Assembly: GCA_963745975.1 (NCBI GenBank)
Contig: CAVUZJ010000002.1
Location: 1-64,000, forward strand
DNA: 64,000 nucleotides
Source of the DNA: JAKAWQ01 sp963745975
GTDB lineage: Bacteria > Pseudomonadota > Alphaproteobacteria > Acetobacterales > Acetobacteraceae
Direction: 5' to 3'
Part shown: piece after piece, positions 16,490 to 26,500 of the stretch
How the letters are laid out: every line of letters starts with the position of its first letter
Numbering within the stretch: the first letter of the stretch is position 1
Position numbers and translations under genes: made by a program
The notes under the pieces: generated by a model
Databases searched by the model: none
What the model was told of the DNA's origin: nothing
Seen by the model: the letters and a program-made list of their open reading frames with translations, nothing else

Positions 16490-16977
16490 TAAGTGGGAAC
16501 GGATATTCTCCGTCCGCCTTGATCGCTCCTACGCTTGCATCAGCTACCAAATGGACGAGCCGGACAACTCCATCGACCGGATCTTCTGCTTCGCTGCGGC
16601 TCACCACTTCCTGGCGCATAGAAAGACGCTCCGCGAAATCGGGAGGGTCCTAAGGCCGCGTGGCACGGCATGCTACTTCTACGAGCCTACAACGCCAAAC
16701 TTCCTTTATCCTCTGGCCTACCGTAGGGTGAACAGAAAAAGGCCAGAGGTTCCAGAGGACGTTCTGATAGCCTTAAAAATAAGGGACATTGCTCTCGATC
16801 TCGGTTTTTCCATGGTGATCGACCGTTATCCGTCCACCCTGTGCCGGGGGCCGGTCGAGACGATGTATTATTATATGCTCTGCAGAATGGCGGTCCTTCA
16901 AATATTGCTTCCATGCACGGCAAATTTGATTTTCACCAAACCAGCTTCCTGATCGGGGGCCTGCCGGCCGGGTCGCA

Positions 16978-17375
16978 AGGTGCGACTTTGCTACGAGGCC
17001 GGTCCGTACGGTTACGGGATCCAGCGCCAACTGACGGCTGCGGGAGAGGAGTGCGTGGTGATTGCTTCCTCTTTGATGCTACGTAAGCCGGGGGAGCGGA
17101 TCAAGACCTACCGACGGGATGCGATCAGCCTGGCGAAACTGCATCGGGCCGGCGAGTTGACCCCGGTCTGGTTTCCGGATCCGGCTCATGAGGCGATGCG
17201 TGACTTGACGCGGGCGCGGCTAGCCGCTGTCCGTGCGCTGCGGTAAGCGCGCCAGCAACTCTCGGGTTTTCTGCTGCGCCATGGCTGACACTACGGCCGC
17301 CCCGGCGTGGACGGTGATGCATCGACGTTGGCTGGCCGGGCTCCGTTTTGAGCAGCTCGTACATCATATCTCGGC
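16978..17375 (+). pseudogene. IS110-family transposase, internal relic
   Basis: The frame reads CYEAGPYGYGIQRQLTAAGE, SLMLRKPGERIKTYRRDA and LHRAGELTPVWFPD, the DEDD catalytic half of IS110 transposases; the third acidic position (RRDA) is kept. A stop follows at 17246, after which ARQQLSGFLLRHG, WTVMHRRWLAGLRFEQ and LVHHIS continue with another stop. Both ends of the element and the C-terminal Ser domain are missing. It begins 25 bp after the methyltransferase stop. Confidence 0.75.
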
Positions 17376-17621
17376 GCGCACGGCTGGAATTGACCTGATT
17401 CAATTCATGCATAGGACATGTGCGATTGGAGGATTTCGGGCTCCCCACGGTCACCAATGTTGTCATGCTGGCGCTGGCCGATGGCTCGACGCCAAAACGC
17501 GGTGGTCAAATGGCGGGCCGAGCGGCTGGCGCGAGGAATTCCATTCGCGCGTTGATATGCACGTGTTCGATCGCGCCGGGACTGTCCCGTATCGTTGGAC
17601 GGCTCGCAAGCGAGGAAGCGC

Positions 17622-18083
17622 ATGCCAGACAACGAGCCTGACCATGTGGCGATCGTTGATGACGATCGTGCGGTCCTCGCTTCCGTCAAATCGCTCCTGC
17701 AAGCCTATGGCTACAGGGTGAGGGCCTATGCCTCGGCGGCTGCATTCCCGGGCGATCAGGGACGGCGAGCTGCCTGTATGATCCTCAACCATCACATGCC
17801 GAAAATGACTGGATTGGAGCTGGTCGCGCAATTCCGCACCGCGGGGGCACACACTCCGGTCCTGATCGTCACCGCCTTGCCATCTCCCTCCATCGTCGTG
17901 CGGGCGGCCCAACTCAGCGTCGAGAGAGTGGTCAGCAAGCCGCTACGGGAGGATGATCTCTGGAGGTTCGTCAACGCGCACTACTGTGTAGGGGAAGGCC
18001 GAGCATGGGGAACACCAGCGTTTAGCAGACTCCAGATATCGCCGAAAAAACGAGAATCTCTGCGGAAGAAATTCCGATATTAA
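17622..18083 (+). CDS. Receiver-only response regulator with Asn in place of the phospho-Asp
   Basis: 153 residues from ATG 17622 (GAGGAAG ribosome site). It is a CheY/FixJ-type receiver: acidic pocket Asp13-Asp15 (AIVDDDRAV), conserved Thr in VLIVTALP and Lys in VSKPL. The phospho-acceptor position, normally in LLDxxMP, reads MILNHHMPKMTG, so Asn56 replaces Asp. No output domain follows; the tail is basic (SPKKRESLRKKFRY). No histidine kinase is adjacent. It may act by protein binding, be locked in one state, or be decaying. Confidence 0.75.
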   Translation: MPDNEPDHVAIVDDDRAVLASVKSLLQAYGYRVRAYASAAAFPGDQGRRAACMILNHHMPKMTGLELVAQFRTAGAHTPVLIVTALPSPSIVVRAAQLSVERVVSKPLREDDLWRFVNAHYCVGEGRAWGTPAFSRLQISPKKRESLRKKFRY

Positions 18084-18279
18084 ACGGCGGCAAATTCACG
18101 AACGAGCACGTTTCCATTAGGTTTGGGCAACCTGACAAGCGGCGTCAGGCGCCGCGTTGGACGACGGCGCGAAGCTGGTCTCCCATCATAGAGTTTCCGG
18201 GGCCGGTAAGTCTGCGAAGCCCGTCATCCGGCGAAAGCTGCTTAAGCCGCGGCATAATGCGGCTTTGTGGAGAGCTGCG

Positions 18280-19203
18280 TTACCAGCTCCACGAGCTGAC
18301 TTTGCCAGGCATCTGAGGATTTGCCAGATCAGCTATTGCTGTCCAGCCAGCATTGCCGGCCATCAACCTTCGGACTTCGAGAACTGTGCCAATCATGCGC
18401 ACTCGGCTGGTTTCGTATTCGTCAAGCACACGAATAGCTTTCTCGAAATTCGATGGTTGCAAGGCGGCAATGCCGTCCTTCGCTTCTCTCTCTATTTCGT
18501 TAGTAGCGACGCGCAGATTTGTAAGCCCGGACAGGAGCTCCCTCAGCTGGCGAGGTGTCGCGTCTCGCTGTTCGGCCATGCGCCTAACCCGTGCGATTCC
18601 GTTCAAAATGCGTTTGGCTTTCGCCAATGCGTCGTCTGACAAAAAGAATAGCTGTCCTTCCAGCTTATAGGTTATGCGCTCGTCCCCATAACCATGCCGT
18701 CCCAAACGCCCATTGCGACTACGACAGGCGTTAGCGCATTCACGCATAAAATCGCGTGCATCAATCAAGAGAATGCTCCGTATAGCGCTACGAACCTGCA
18801 TCCCTGGAATCAATGCCTGCAAGCGAGGCTCTACCTCCGCGGCATTTTCCAAGAATCTATTCAGTTCCGCTCGCAGCTCCGCGGCGCGCTCCTCGGCTCG
18901 ATGCCTAGCTACAGCTTGTGTCCATGTCTCTTTGAATTCCCGCCTTCCGCATACGTGACCGATGATTCCACGTTCAGAACTGGCGCTATCGTTCCTTGTG
19001 AAAACGACAACATAGCCCCTCTTGTGGGCCGTCCCGCAGTTAGACAGTCCACAGGGCACCGCGGCATCCAAAGGCCCGTAACTAGACTCTATTCTTTCGA
19101 GCCTAGAGTTTTTCGGGATCATCACGCCCACAGGGAACGTCCTGTTTCCTATAGTGGGAGCCTCGATGCTGGGTGCGTTTACGTCATGCTCGCGCCACGT
19201 CAT
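18280..19203 (-). CDS. Hypothetical protein with Cys-rich N-terminus and coiled coil
   Basis: A 307-residue protein. Residues 50-90 carry CGLSNCGTAHKRGYVVVFTR and GHVCGRREF, a possible zinc-binding knuckle. Residues 95-130 are strongly helical (HRAEERAAELRAELNRFLEN) and likely coiled coil; the C-terminal half is also helical. Its ATG overlaps the stop of an upstream serine recombinase (ATGA), so the two are made together. Local base composition is lower in GC than the neighbours, suggesting transfer. Family unknown; a mobile-element accessory protein is a guess. Confidence 0.55.
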   Translation of the reverse strand: MTWREHDVNAPSIEAPTIGNRTFPVGVMIPKNSRLERIESSYGPLDAAVPCGLSNCGTAHKRGYVVVFTRNDSASSERGIIGHVCGRREFKETWTQAVARHRAEERAAELRAELNRFLENAAEVEPRLQALIPGMQVRSAIRSILLIDARDFMRECANACRSRNGRLGRHGYGDERITYKLEGQLFFLSDDALAKAKRILNGIARVRRMAEQRDATPRQLRELLSGLTNLRVATNEIEREAKDGIAALQPSNFEKAIRVLDEYETSRVRMIGTVLEVRRLMAGNAGWTAIADLANPQMPGKVSSWSW

Positions 19204-19790
19204 ACGGCCAGCCTCGAAATCGTCGCCCTGCTTACATTGTAGCTGCGGCCGATATCGGCAAGTGTTTCGTCGCCCCGATCACGCCGCTCGATCGCTTCGC
19301 GCCTCTGGTGCGGGGTCATCTTGAACGGGCGCCCGAGGCTTTTGCCGTTCGCCTTCGCGCGCGGCCGGCCTTCGCTCGTGCGCGCGCGGATCAACTCCCG
19401 CTCGAACTCTGCCAGGCCGCCCAGGACGGTCAGCATCAGCCGGCCGTGTGGCCTAGTGGTATCCGCCCACGCGTCGCCCAGGGAGCGGAAGCCGGCCTCG
19501 CGGTCGGTTATCGTGGCAAGGGTGTTCAGGAGGTCCCGCGTTGATCGCGCTAACCGGTCGAGCCTGGTCACCACCAGCACGTCGCCGGCCTCGATCTGGG
19601 CGAACGCGCGGCGGACCCGGTTGCGGTCAGTCTTGGCTCCGCTCGCCACCTCCCGAAATACCTTCTTGCATCCGGCGCGGGTGAGTTGGCGCACCTGGGC
19701 GCCAACGCTCTGGCCGTCCGTGGATGACCTCACGCCACCACTTATCGACGCCGCGCCCATCCAAATTCCCACCCCGGCCGCCTGATTCAT
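19200..19790 (-). CDS. Serine recombinase (resolvase family)
   Basis: 196 residues. The core (LVVTRLDRLARSTRDLLNTL, TVLGGLAEFERELIRARTSE) and C-terminal HTH (LADIGRSYNVSRATISRLAV) are complete. The N-terminus is unusual: the family motif YARVSTDGQS reads GGVRSSTDGQS. The Ser aligned with the nucleophile is kept, but the first strand is altered and the preceding residues (MNQAAGVGIWMGAAS) do not look native, so the 5' end may have been replaced. It is coupled by ATGA to the 307-residue protein downstream. Confidence 0.8.
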   Translation of the reverse strand: MNQAAGVGIWMGAASISGGVRSSTDGQSVGAQVRQLTRAGCKKVFREVASGAKTDRNRVRRAFAQIEAGDVLVVTRLDRLARSTRDLLNTLATITDREAGFRSLGDAWADTTRPHGRLMLTVLGGLAEFERELIRARTSEGRPRAKANGKSLGRPFKMTPHQRREAIERRDRGDETLADIGRSYNVSRATISRLAV

Positions 19791-19802
19791 GGCCGCCTCA
19801 AA

Positions 19803-20074
19803 CTACACCCCAATTTCCATCTGTGGACGCCCCCCTCTTGGCAAGGGCAAACTTCAGGTTCGTCGTAGCGCGTAGTCGGATGCTGCCATCTGTCCGGCCT
19901 CTGATGCGGCAGCGAGTCGCCGCGGGCCTGTATGGGAGTTCGCGGGCCGGATCCAAATCACCAACAGCGTGCTCGAAGCACTGTGGAAATCCCTGGTTCT
20001 TCCAACCCCGTCTCGCCGACTGTTGCGCCATACTCTCCTTCCGGTCACCCTACACCTCTGTCGTCCTGGCCAGT
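19803..20074 (-). ncRNA. Noncoding end of an IS110-type element (candidate bridge RNA)
   Basis: About 270 bp lie between the IS110 transposase stop and the apparent element edge near 19803. They contain no convincing gene. IS110-family recombinases use a bridge RNA made from a noncoding end of the element; in the IS1111-like group this end is downstream of the transposase. Position and length fit. The RNA itself is inferred; structure and loops were not computed. Confidence 0.35.
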
Positions 20075-20872
20075 CTACGCCGCCGGGACCGGACCCTTGT
20101 ATACCCCGCCTTTCATCAGCAGCGCCCAGACGATGCGGGCCGTCTTGTTGGCCAATGCCACGGTGACCAACATTCTCGGCTTGCGCTGAAGCATCTGTGC
20201 CAGCCACGAGCCGGACGGTGCCCCGTGGAAGCAAGCCTGCCTGAGCACCGCGCTGGCTCCGATGATGAGCAGGCGCCGGATGGTTCGTTCGCCGTGTTTC
20301 GAAATGGTGCCGAGCTTCTGCTTGCCGCCACTTGATTTCTGCAGCGGCGTCAGTCCGAGCCGGGCGGCAAAGTTACGGCCGGTTGCGAACCCTTCCGCTG
20401 CTGGCGCCAGGGCCGCAATCGCCGTAGCCGAGATCGGGCCCACGCCCGCGATCGTCGTAAGCCTGCGTGCGACCGGGTCAGCCTTTGCACGCCGGTTGAT
20501 CTCCGCATCCAACTGCTTCACCTGCGCCTCCAGCGCGGTATAGGTGCCGATCAGCACCTGCAAGACAGCGCGTGCATCCTCTGGCAAGGCGAACTCCGGA
20601 TCGTCTACCCAGACCATCAACGTGCCAACGTGAGTGGTGCCCTGCGGGACGACATGGCCGTATTCGGCGAAGTGCCCGCGCAAGGCGTTGATGCACCGCG
20701 CGCGCTGATGCACGAGCAGGTCGCGAGCGCGGAACACGACCCCGTTCGCCTGCTGCGCCTCGGTCTTCACCGGCACGAACCGCATCGTCGGCCGCTTCGC
20801 CGCTTCGCCGCTTCGCAGATCGCCTCGGCATCGGCGGTGTCGTTCTTTTGGCACCCGGGCATCGTCATCCCA
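20075..20872 (-). pseudogene. IS110-family transposase, N-terminus lost and frame broken
   Basis: The reading starts with GCQKNDTADAEAICEAAKR at about 20870, just before the third acidic catalytic position. It then shifts where GCGAAGCG is present as a tandem array near 20800-20825: one extra 8-bp unit puts the rest in another frame. That frame runs MRFVPVKTEAQQANGVVFR to the Ser domain RLTTIAGVGPISATAIAALA and LTPLQKSSGGKQKLGTIS, ending at 20075. The N-terminal half with the first catalytic Asp is replaced by a WYL-regulator gene. The element cannot move by itself. Confidence 0.8.
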
Positions 20873-21076
20873 TGAATCCATCTCGGGAAACATTGCCAGC
20901 AACGTGTCGCGCATGCGCTCCGCCGTCCGACGTCCCACCTCCACCTGGGCCGCCATTTCGTCGAGCGTCAGGCCCGTCCGGGTCGCCGCCAGATGGCGGG
21001 CCAAGCGGAGCAGGTTTTCAGCCGGGCCGTAGCGCATGCCATGTTGTTGCCCGCGCCTCTTCCGTCCTGCAATCAC
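20873..21076 (-). pseudogene. WYL-type transcription regulator, N-terminal HTH only
   Basis: From GTG 21076, which overlaps the AAA-ATPase stop (GTGA), the frame reads MRYGPAENLLRLARHLAATR, GLTLDEMAAQVEVGRRTAER and MRDTLLAMFPEMDSW. This is the HTH of WYL-domain regulators. It then runs straight into IS110 sequence at about 20870, and the WYL sensor domain is absent. Such regulators often sit beside defence or stress ATPases. Confidence 0.65.
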
Positions 21077-22300
21077 TTTGGTGCCCCGGCGGCGAACCCC
21101 ACCAGCCCCCGCCCGTCGACGCGCCCCGCGCATTCGGCCGCCAGCCGGCCAAGCAGCGTCGGCGGGTCCGGGGCATCACCCCGCAAGGCGGCCCGCCGCC
21201 GGACCAGGGCAAAATCCGCGGGCGTCAGGGTCCTGAGCGCGTCCAGCCCCGCCGGGGCTGCCAGGCCGAAGAACCGCCGGAACGCGAGCCGCGCCTGCGC
21301 CTCCGTCATTGGAACACAACCACCTTCGTCGCCGGTCTGCGGCACGATCGACTGGTGGCACCGATGGTGCTGGCCGGGGCGATGAACGGCGGTGCGTTCC
21401 GCGCCTGGGTCGAGCAGTGTCTCGCCCCGACCCTCGCTCCCGGCGACACCGTCATCGCCGACAATCTCGGCAGCCACAAGGTCGCCGGCGCGCGCGACGC
21501 CATCGAGGCTCGTGGCGCCAGCTTGCGGTTCCTGCCCGCCTACTCGCCCGATCTCGACCCAATCGAGCAGGTCTTCGCCAAGCTCAAAGCCCTGATCAGG
21601 CGCGCCGCCCCACGATCGCGCGACGGGCTATGGCAAACCATCGGATACACACTCGACCGCTTCAGCCCAGCCGAGTGCTCCAGCTATCTCCGCCATTGTG
21701 GCTACGGACACCCTCGATGAAACGGCTCTAATCTCCCAGCCCCGCACCGCGTCGGCCCGCTCCAGCAGCAGACTGCCCGCCTCGTCGAACACCAGGAAGG
21801 CCCCCGTATCCCGCGCCTCGGTGAAGGCGCCGGCAATGTTGTGCTCGGTGGCGCCGACGAACGAGTTCGAGCAGGTCCGAGGCGCGTTTGTGCAGGACCG
21901 GCAATCCCATCCGGCCGGCGAGATGTCGCACCCACGCGCTCTTGCCGGAACCCGGCGGGCCGGCAAGCAGGAACGAGAGGGTACTCGGCGCGCCCGGGCG
22001 CGTAAGGTCCGCCTCCAGCGCGGCAAGGTCACAATCGGCGTTCACCAGGGTCGGATCGTAGTTGCCGTCGAGCTCCGGTTCCGGCTCCGGCAAGCCGCCG
22101 CCGCGTACCGCCCGGGCTACACCCTCAACGGTCAGCCGCGCCGTCTCCGCCCCGCCGCCGGCGAGCCGCGTGGCCCTGAGCGCCGTCGCGGCAACCGCCG
22201 GTGCGGTGGGCACGAGCCGCGCGAGCCGCGCCGCGTCCGCGTCGCGTCCGCGTCGCGCAGCGCGACGCCGTGCGCCTCGCCCAGCCAATGTCGATGATCG
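21073..22300 (-). pseudogene. AAA-family ATPase, interrupted by IS630 and 5'-truncated
   Basis: Reading the minus strand from about 22300: DPTLVNADCDLAALEADL, Walker A FLLAGPPGSGKSAWVRHLAG, then after an extra base near 21868 FVGATEHNIAGAFTEARD and Walker B GAFLVFDEAGSLLLERAD up to RGWEI at about 21738. Here an IS630 piece intervenes (21312-21735). The C-terminal part resumes at TEAQARLAFRRFFGLAAPAG and DFALVRRRAALRGD, ending at 21073. Order and motifs match single AAA ATPases paired with WYL regulators. The segment between GWEI and TEAQ (about 50 residues, including sensor 1) is deleted. The 5' end is lost at an IS5-type relic. Confidence 0.72.
21312..21735 (+). mobile_element. IS630-family transposase, C-terminal half
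   Basis: The plus strand reads TTTFVAGLRHDRLVAPMVL, GDTVIADNLGSHK (second catalytic Asp) and LPAYSPDLDPIEQVFAKLKA (third acidic residue, DP-I-E), followed by a normal C-terminus (SSYLRHCGYGHPR) and stop. The first catalytic Asp and the N-terminal HTH are missing. It sits inside the AAA-ATPase gene. The right edge lies at a TA dinucleotide, the expected IS630 target. Confidence 0.8.
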
Positions 22301-22620
22301 CCCCGAAGTAAGCCGTCTTGCCCAGGCAGTTCGGGATGCCACCGGCGAGAGCGCCAAGCTTGCTTACGCCGCTCGGGGATATGCTGATGAGGCACCGCCC
22401 GAGGCGGCACGCGCGCCGGGTATTTCCCTCGAGGTCCAAAAACAGCCCGAAGCAAGGCGCGGCTTCGTTCCGCTGGCCAGGCAATGGGTGGTCCAAACTT
22501 TCCTCACATGGGCGACGTGATGCCGCAAGCCAGTCAAGGATTACCAGCGATACGCCAGCAATTTGGCCGGCTTCAACGTCCTTGCGTTCGTCGGCCTGAT
22601 GCTCGGACAGGCCGCCACGC
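22300..22620 (+). mobile_element. IS5-type transposase, C-terminal relic
   Basis: The plus strand reads AVRDATGESAKLAYAARGYA, ISLEVQKQPEARRGFVPLA and RQWVVQTFLTWAT. An in-frame TGA follows, then CRKPVKDYQRYASNLAGF and VLAFVGLMLGQAA. This is the C-terminal third of an IS5-superfamily transposase of a different group from the intact element at 15.6 kb. The conserved RRWVVERxF block is mutated. It truncates the AAA-ATPase gene. Confidence 0.65.
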
Positions 22621-23577
22621 TTGCCTCAGGTTCATCTGACCCTGCCAGCCTTCGTGCGTTTCCCGGGCCCATGCCTGACCTGGAGAAAACCCGGTCCAAG
22701 ATCAGCTTTTCCGGAGGGATGTGCCATAAGATAGATAAACTAGAACATTTGTGACATTCTGGATTGCGACGGGAATGCAGCCACAAGCAAAAAACGCTGT
22801 ACCCGCCGCACAGATAAGGAGATGAGGCTTAAAGGGGTGATTTACCTTGATCGAGGCAGCAGGGCCCCGCCTTGAGCTCGAGGCGGTGCTGCCTACAAAT
22901 CGTAATATTCCCGCTTCTGTTACGTAGCGGCAGCCGGTGATGAACGTACGTGGCGTCTAACAAGACGAGGCATCCACTAACGATTATTACGGAAATTCCA
23001 AAACCTCACGCCAGGTCAACATCCTTTCGGTTGTGCCGCCAACTTTCACATTCTGGCTTCAGAATTATCTTGCTCAGGAAAGCGCAATAACCTTAGGGTT
23101 TGTTTGCGGCGGCGCCATGAGTCCGTCGCCACGAAATGTTTGCGCTTGAGCACTTCTTTTTTCTAGAGGTGCTTCGGGAGAAGTGCACCGATTAGCGCGG
23201 TAACGTGCGCTGCTGCTTGGCGGCTACGAAAAAGCCAGGCAGCGGGCACGAGGGGGGAAGGTTTGTGGAGAGGTTGAGCGCGCCGCTCGCCGTAAGCTCC
23301 AACAGCACCGCGATTTTGCGGCGCACGAGTCTCTTTGCTTCCTCCCCCAGCTCCCTGCCGTTTATTGCCGGAATCGAGTGATGGCCAGCCGGCAGCTCGG
23401 CTGTTGCTCTTCGGGCTTTTCCCAGTCTGAGAAACCCGAACCATTCCGTGAGCAATCCCGGAGTCGCGCGAGGCGCGAGCGGTCGTGGTTCTCTGTCATT
23501 TCGGGCGTACGTCGGGCGAGCGTGGATAATCCGCCGCTCGCCAACCTTCGCTGCGAACGGTGTCGGGAGTCAGAATC
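22621..23577. other. Gene-free, relatively AT-rich interval upstream of the collagen-like gene
   Basis: About 950 bp without a convincing gene. 22690-23170 is clearly less GC-rich than its surroundings. A minus-strand frame at 23192-23455 starting at TTG has some helical character (GEEAKRLVRRKIAVLLELTA) but no family match. The region must hold the promoter of the collagen-like gene; GATAAT at 23524-23529 is a possible -10 without a clear -35. Confidence 0.4.
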
Positions 23578-26500
23578 ATGAGTGAGACCCTTTATACTGT
23601 CTCCGGGACTGACCCCAACTCCTTGGCAACGGAGGTCTATGTCTGGGCCCTCGAAGACGGGAGTTACGTCCTGTTGGGTACCAGTGACGTAGTTACTACT
23701 AGCGATGTCGATCCACTTGGCGCGACAGGCAGCTACGCCGCCACCGTGGTTCTGCCGAGCGGCGTGACCGCCGGCGACATCGTCGTAGAGGACAATCTAG
23801 GAAATACCGGAGCTCCGGGCGTCTCCGGTGCGCTGTCAGTAACTGCGACTGAGGACACCGTGGCCGGTGCGACCGGGGCCACGGGTGCGACCGGGGCCAC
23901 AGGCGCTACCGGGGCGACGGGTGCCACAGGTGCGACCGGCGCGACGGGAGCGACGGGAGCCACCGGAGCTACGGGCGCGACCGGAGCCACAGGCGCTACC
24001 GGCGCGACCGGAGCCACGGGTGCGACCGGCGCTACCGGCGCCACGGGTGCCACCGGGGCCACGGGTGCCACAGGCGCAACGGGTGCCACAGGAGCGACCG
24101 GCGCCACGGGTGCGACAGGTGCGACCGGGGCCACAGGTGCGACTGGCGCTACAGGTGCGACCGGAGCTACGGGTGCGACCGGTGCCACGGGTGCGACCGG
24201 AGCTACCGGCGCTACAGGTGCCACCGGAGCCACGGGTGCGACTGGGGCCACAGGTGCGACCGGGGCCACGGGTGCCACAGGCGCAACGGGTGCCACAGGA
24301 GCGACCGGCGCCACGGGTGCGACAGGTGCGACCGGGGCCACGGGTGCCACAGGCGCAACGGGTGCCACAGGAGCGACCGGCGCCACGGGTGCGACAGGTG
24401 CGACCGGGGCCACAGGTGCGACTGGCGCCACGGGTGCCACCGGCGCAACGGGTGCGACTGGGGCCACAGGCGCAACGGGTGCCACAGGAGCGACCGGCGC
24501 CACGGGTGCGACAGGTGCGACCGGGGCCACAGGTGCGACTGGCGCCACGGGTGCCACCGGCGCAACGGGTGCGACTGGGGCCACAGGTGCGACCGGGGCC
24601 ACGGGTGCGACCGGAGCTACCGGAGCTACAGGTGCGACCGGTGCCACGGGTGCAACAGGCGCAACGGGTGCGACCGGAGCCACGGGTGCGACCGGAGCAA
24701 CGGGTGCGACCGGAGCAACGGGTGCCACTGGCGCAACCGGGGCCACAGGTGCGACCGGGGCCACGGGTGCCACAGGCGCAACGGGTGCCACAGGAGCGAC
24801 CGGCGCCACGGGTGCGACAGGTGCGACCGGGGCCACAGGTGCGACTGGCGCTACAGGTGCGACCGGGGCCACGGGTGCCACCGGCGCCACGGGTGCGACT
24901 GGAGCGACCGGAGCGACGGGTGCAACAGGCGCAACGGGTGCGACCGGAGCCACGGGTGCGACCGGAGCAACGGGTGCGACCGGAGCAACGGGTGCCACTG
25001 GCGCAACCGGGGCCACAGGTGCGACCGGGGCCACGGGTGCCACAGGCGCAACGGGTGCCACAGGAGCGACCGGCGCCACGGGTGCGACAGGTGCGACCGG
25101 GGCCACAGGTGCGACTGGCGCTACAGGTGCGACCGGTGCCACGGGTGCGACTGGCGCTACAGGTGCGACCGGTGCCACGGGTGCGACCGGAGCACCGGCG
25201 CTACAGGTGCCACCGGAGCCACGGGTGCGACCGGAGCCACGGGCGCGACGGGTGCAACGGGCGCGACCGGAGCCACCGGCGCGACGGGTGCGACCGGGGC
25301 CACGGGGGCGACTGGCGCGACGGGTGCCACCGGCGCGACGGGTGCGACCGGGGCCACGGGTGCGACCGGGGCCACGGGGGCGACTGGCGCGACGGGTGCC
25401 ACCGGCGCCACGGGTGCCACAGGAGCGACCGGCGCCACGGGTGCGACCGGCGCCACGGGCGCGACTGGAGCCACGGGTGCCACCGGCGCCACGGGTGCGA
25501 CTGGAGCGACGGGCGCGACCGGTGCCACGGGCGCGACAGGGGCGACCGGGGCCACGGGTGCTACCGGAGCCACGGGTGCGACGGGTGCCACCGGCGCTAC
25601 TGGCGCAACCGGTGCCACGGGGGCCACAGGCGCAACCGGAGCGACAGGCGCTACCGGGGCCACGGGCGCGACAGGCGCTACCGGGGCGACGGGTGCCACA
25701 GGTGCGACCGGCGCGACGGGAGCGACGGGAGCCACCGGAGCTACGGGCGCGACCGGAGCCACAGGCGCTACCGGCGCGACCGGAGCCACGGGTGCGACCG
25801 GCGCTACCGGCGCCACGGGTGCCACCGGGGCCACGGGTGCCACAGGCGCAACGGGTGCCACAGGAGCGACCGGCGCCACGGGTGCGACAGGTGCGACCGG
25901 GGCCACGGGTGCCACAGGCGCAACGGGTGCCACAGGAGCGACCGGCGCCACGGGTGCGACAGGTGCGACCGGGGCCACAGGTGCGACTGGCGCTACAGGT
26001 GCGACCGGAGCTACGGGTGCGACCGGTGCCACGGGTGCGACCGGAGCTACCGGCGCTACAGGTGCCACCGGAGCCACGGGTGCGACTGGGGCCACAGGTG
26101 CGACCGGGGCCACGGGTGCCACAGGCGCAACGGGTGCCACAGGAGCGACCGGCGCCACGGGTGCGACAGGTGCGACCGGGGCCACGGGTGCCACAGGCGC
26201 AACGGGTGCCACAGGAGCGACCGGCGCCACGGGTGCGACAGGTGCGACCGGGGCCACAGGTGCGACTGGCGCCACGGGTGCCACCGGCGCAACGGGTGCG
26301 ACTGGGGCCACAGGTGCGACCGGGGCCACGGGTGCCACAGGCGCAACGGGTGCCACAGGAGCGACCGGCGCCACGGGTGCGACAGGTGCGACCGGGGCCA
26401 CAGGTGCGACTGGCGCTACAGGTGCGACCGGTGCCACGGGTGCGACCGGAGCTACCGGAGCTACAGGTGCCACCGGGGCCACGGGTGCGACAGGTGCGAC

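Larger units (their letters stand above)
15255..16952 (+). pseudogene. SAM-dependent methyltransferase split by an IS5-family insertion
   Basis: The N-terminal part (15255-15562) carries motif I, RALEIGAGQGWAS, and ATDISEFAI. It is cut by the IS at 15563-16489. The C-terminal part (from 16490) continues WERIFSVRLDRSYACISYQM, IDRIFCFAAAHHFLAH and EIGRVLRPRGTACYFYEP, the post-motif I-III region of class I methyltransferases. Removing the IS and one TAA duplication rejoins the frame perfectly (SLPKWERIF). The restored protein has about 256 residues. The neighbouring glycan genes make a sugar or lipid substrate plausible, but this is a guess. Confidence 0.82.
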
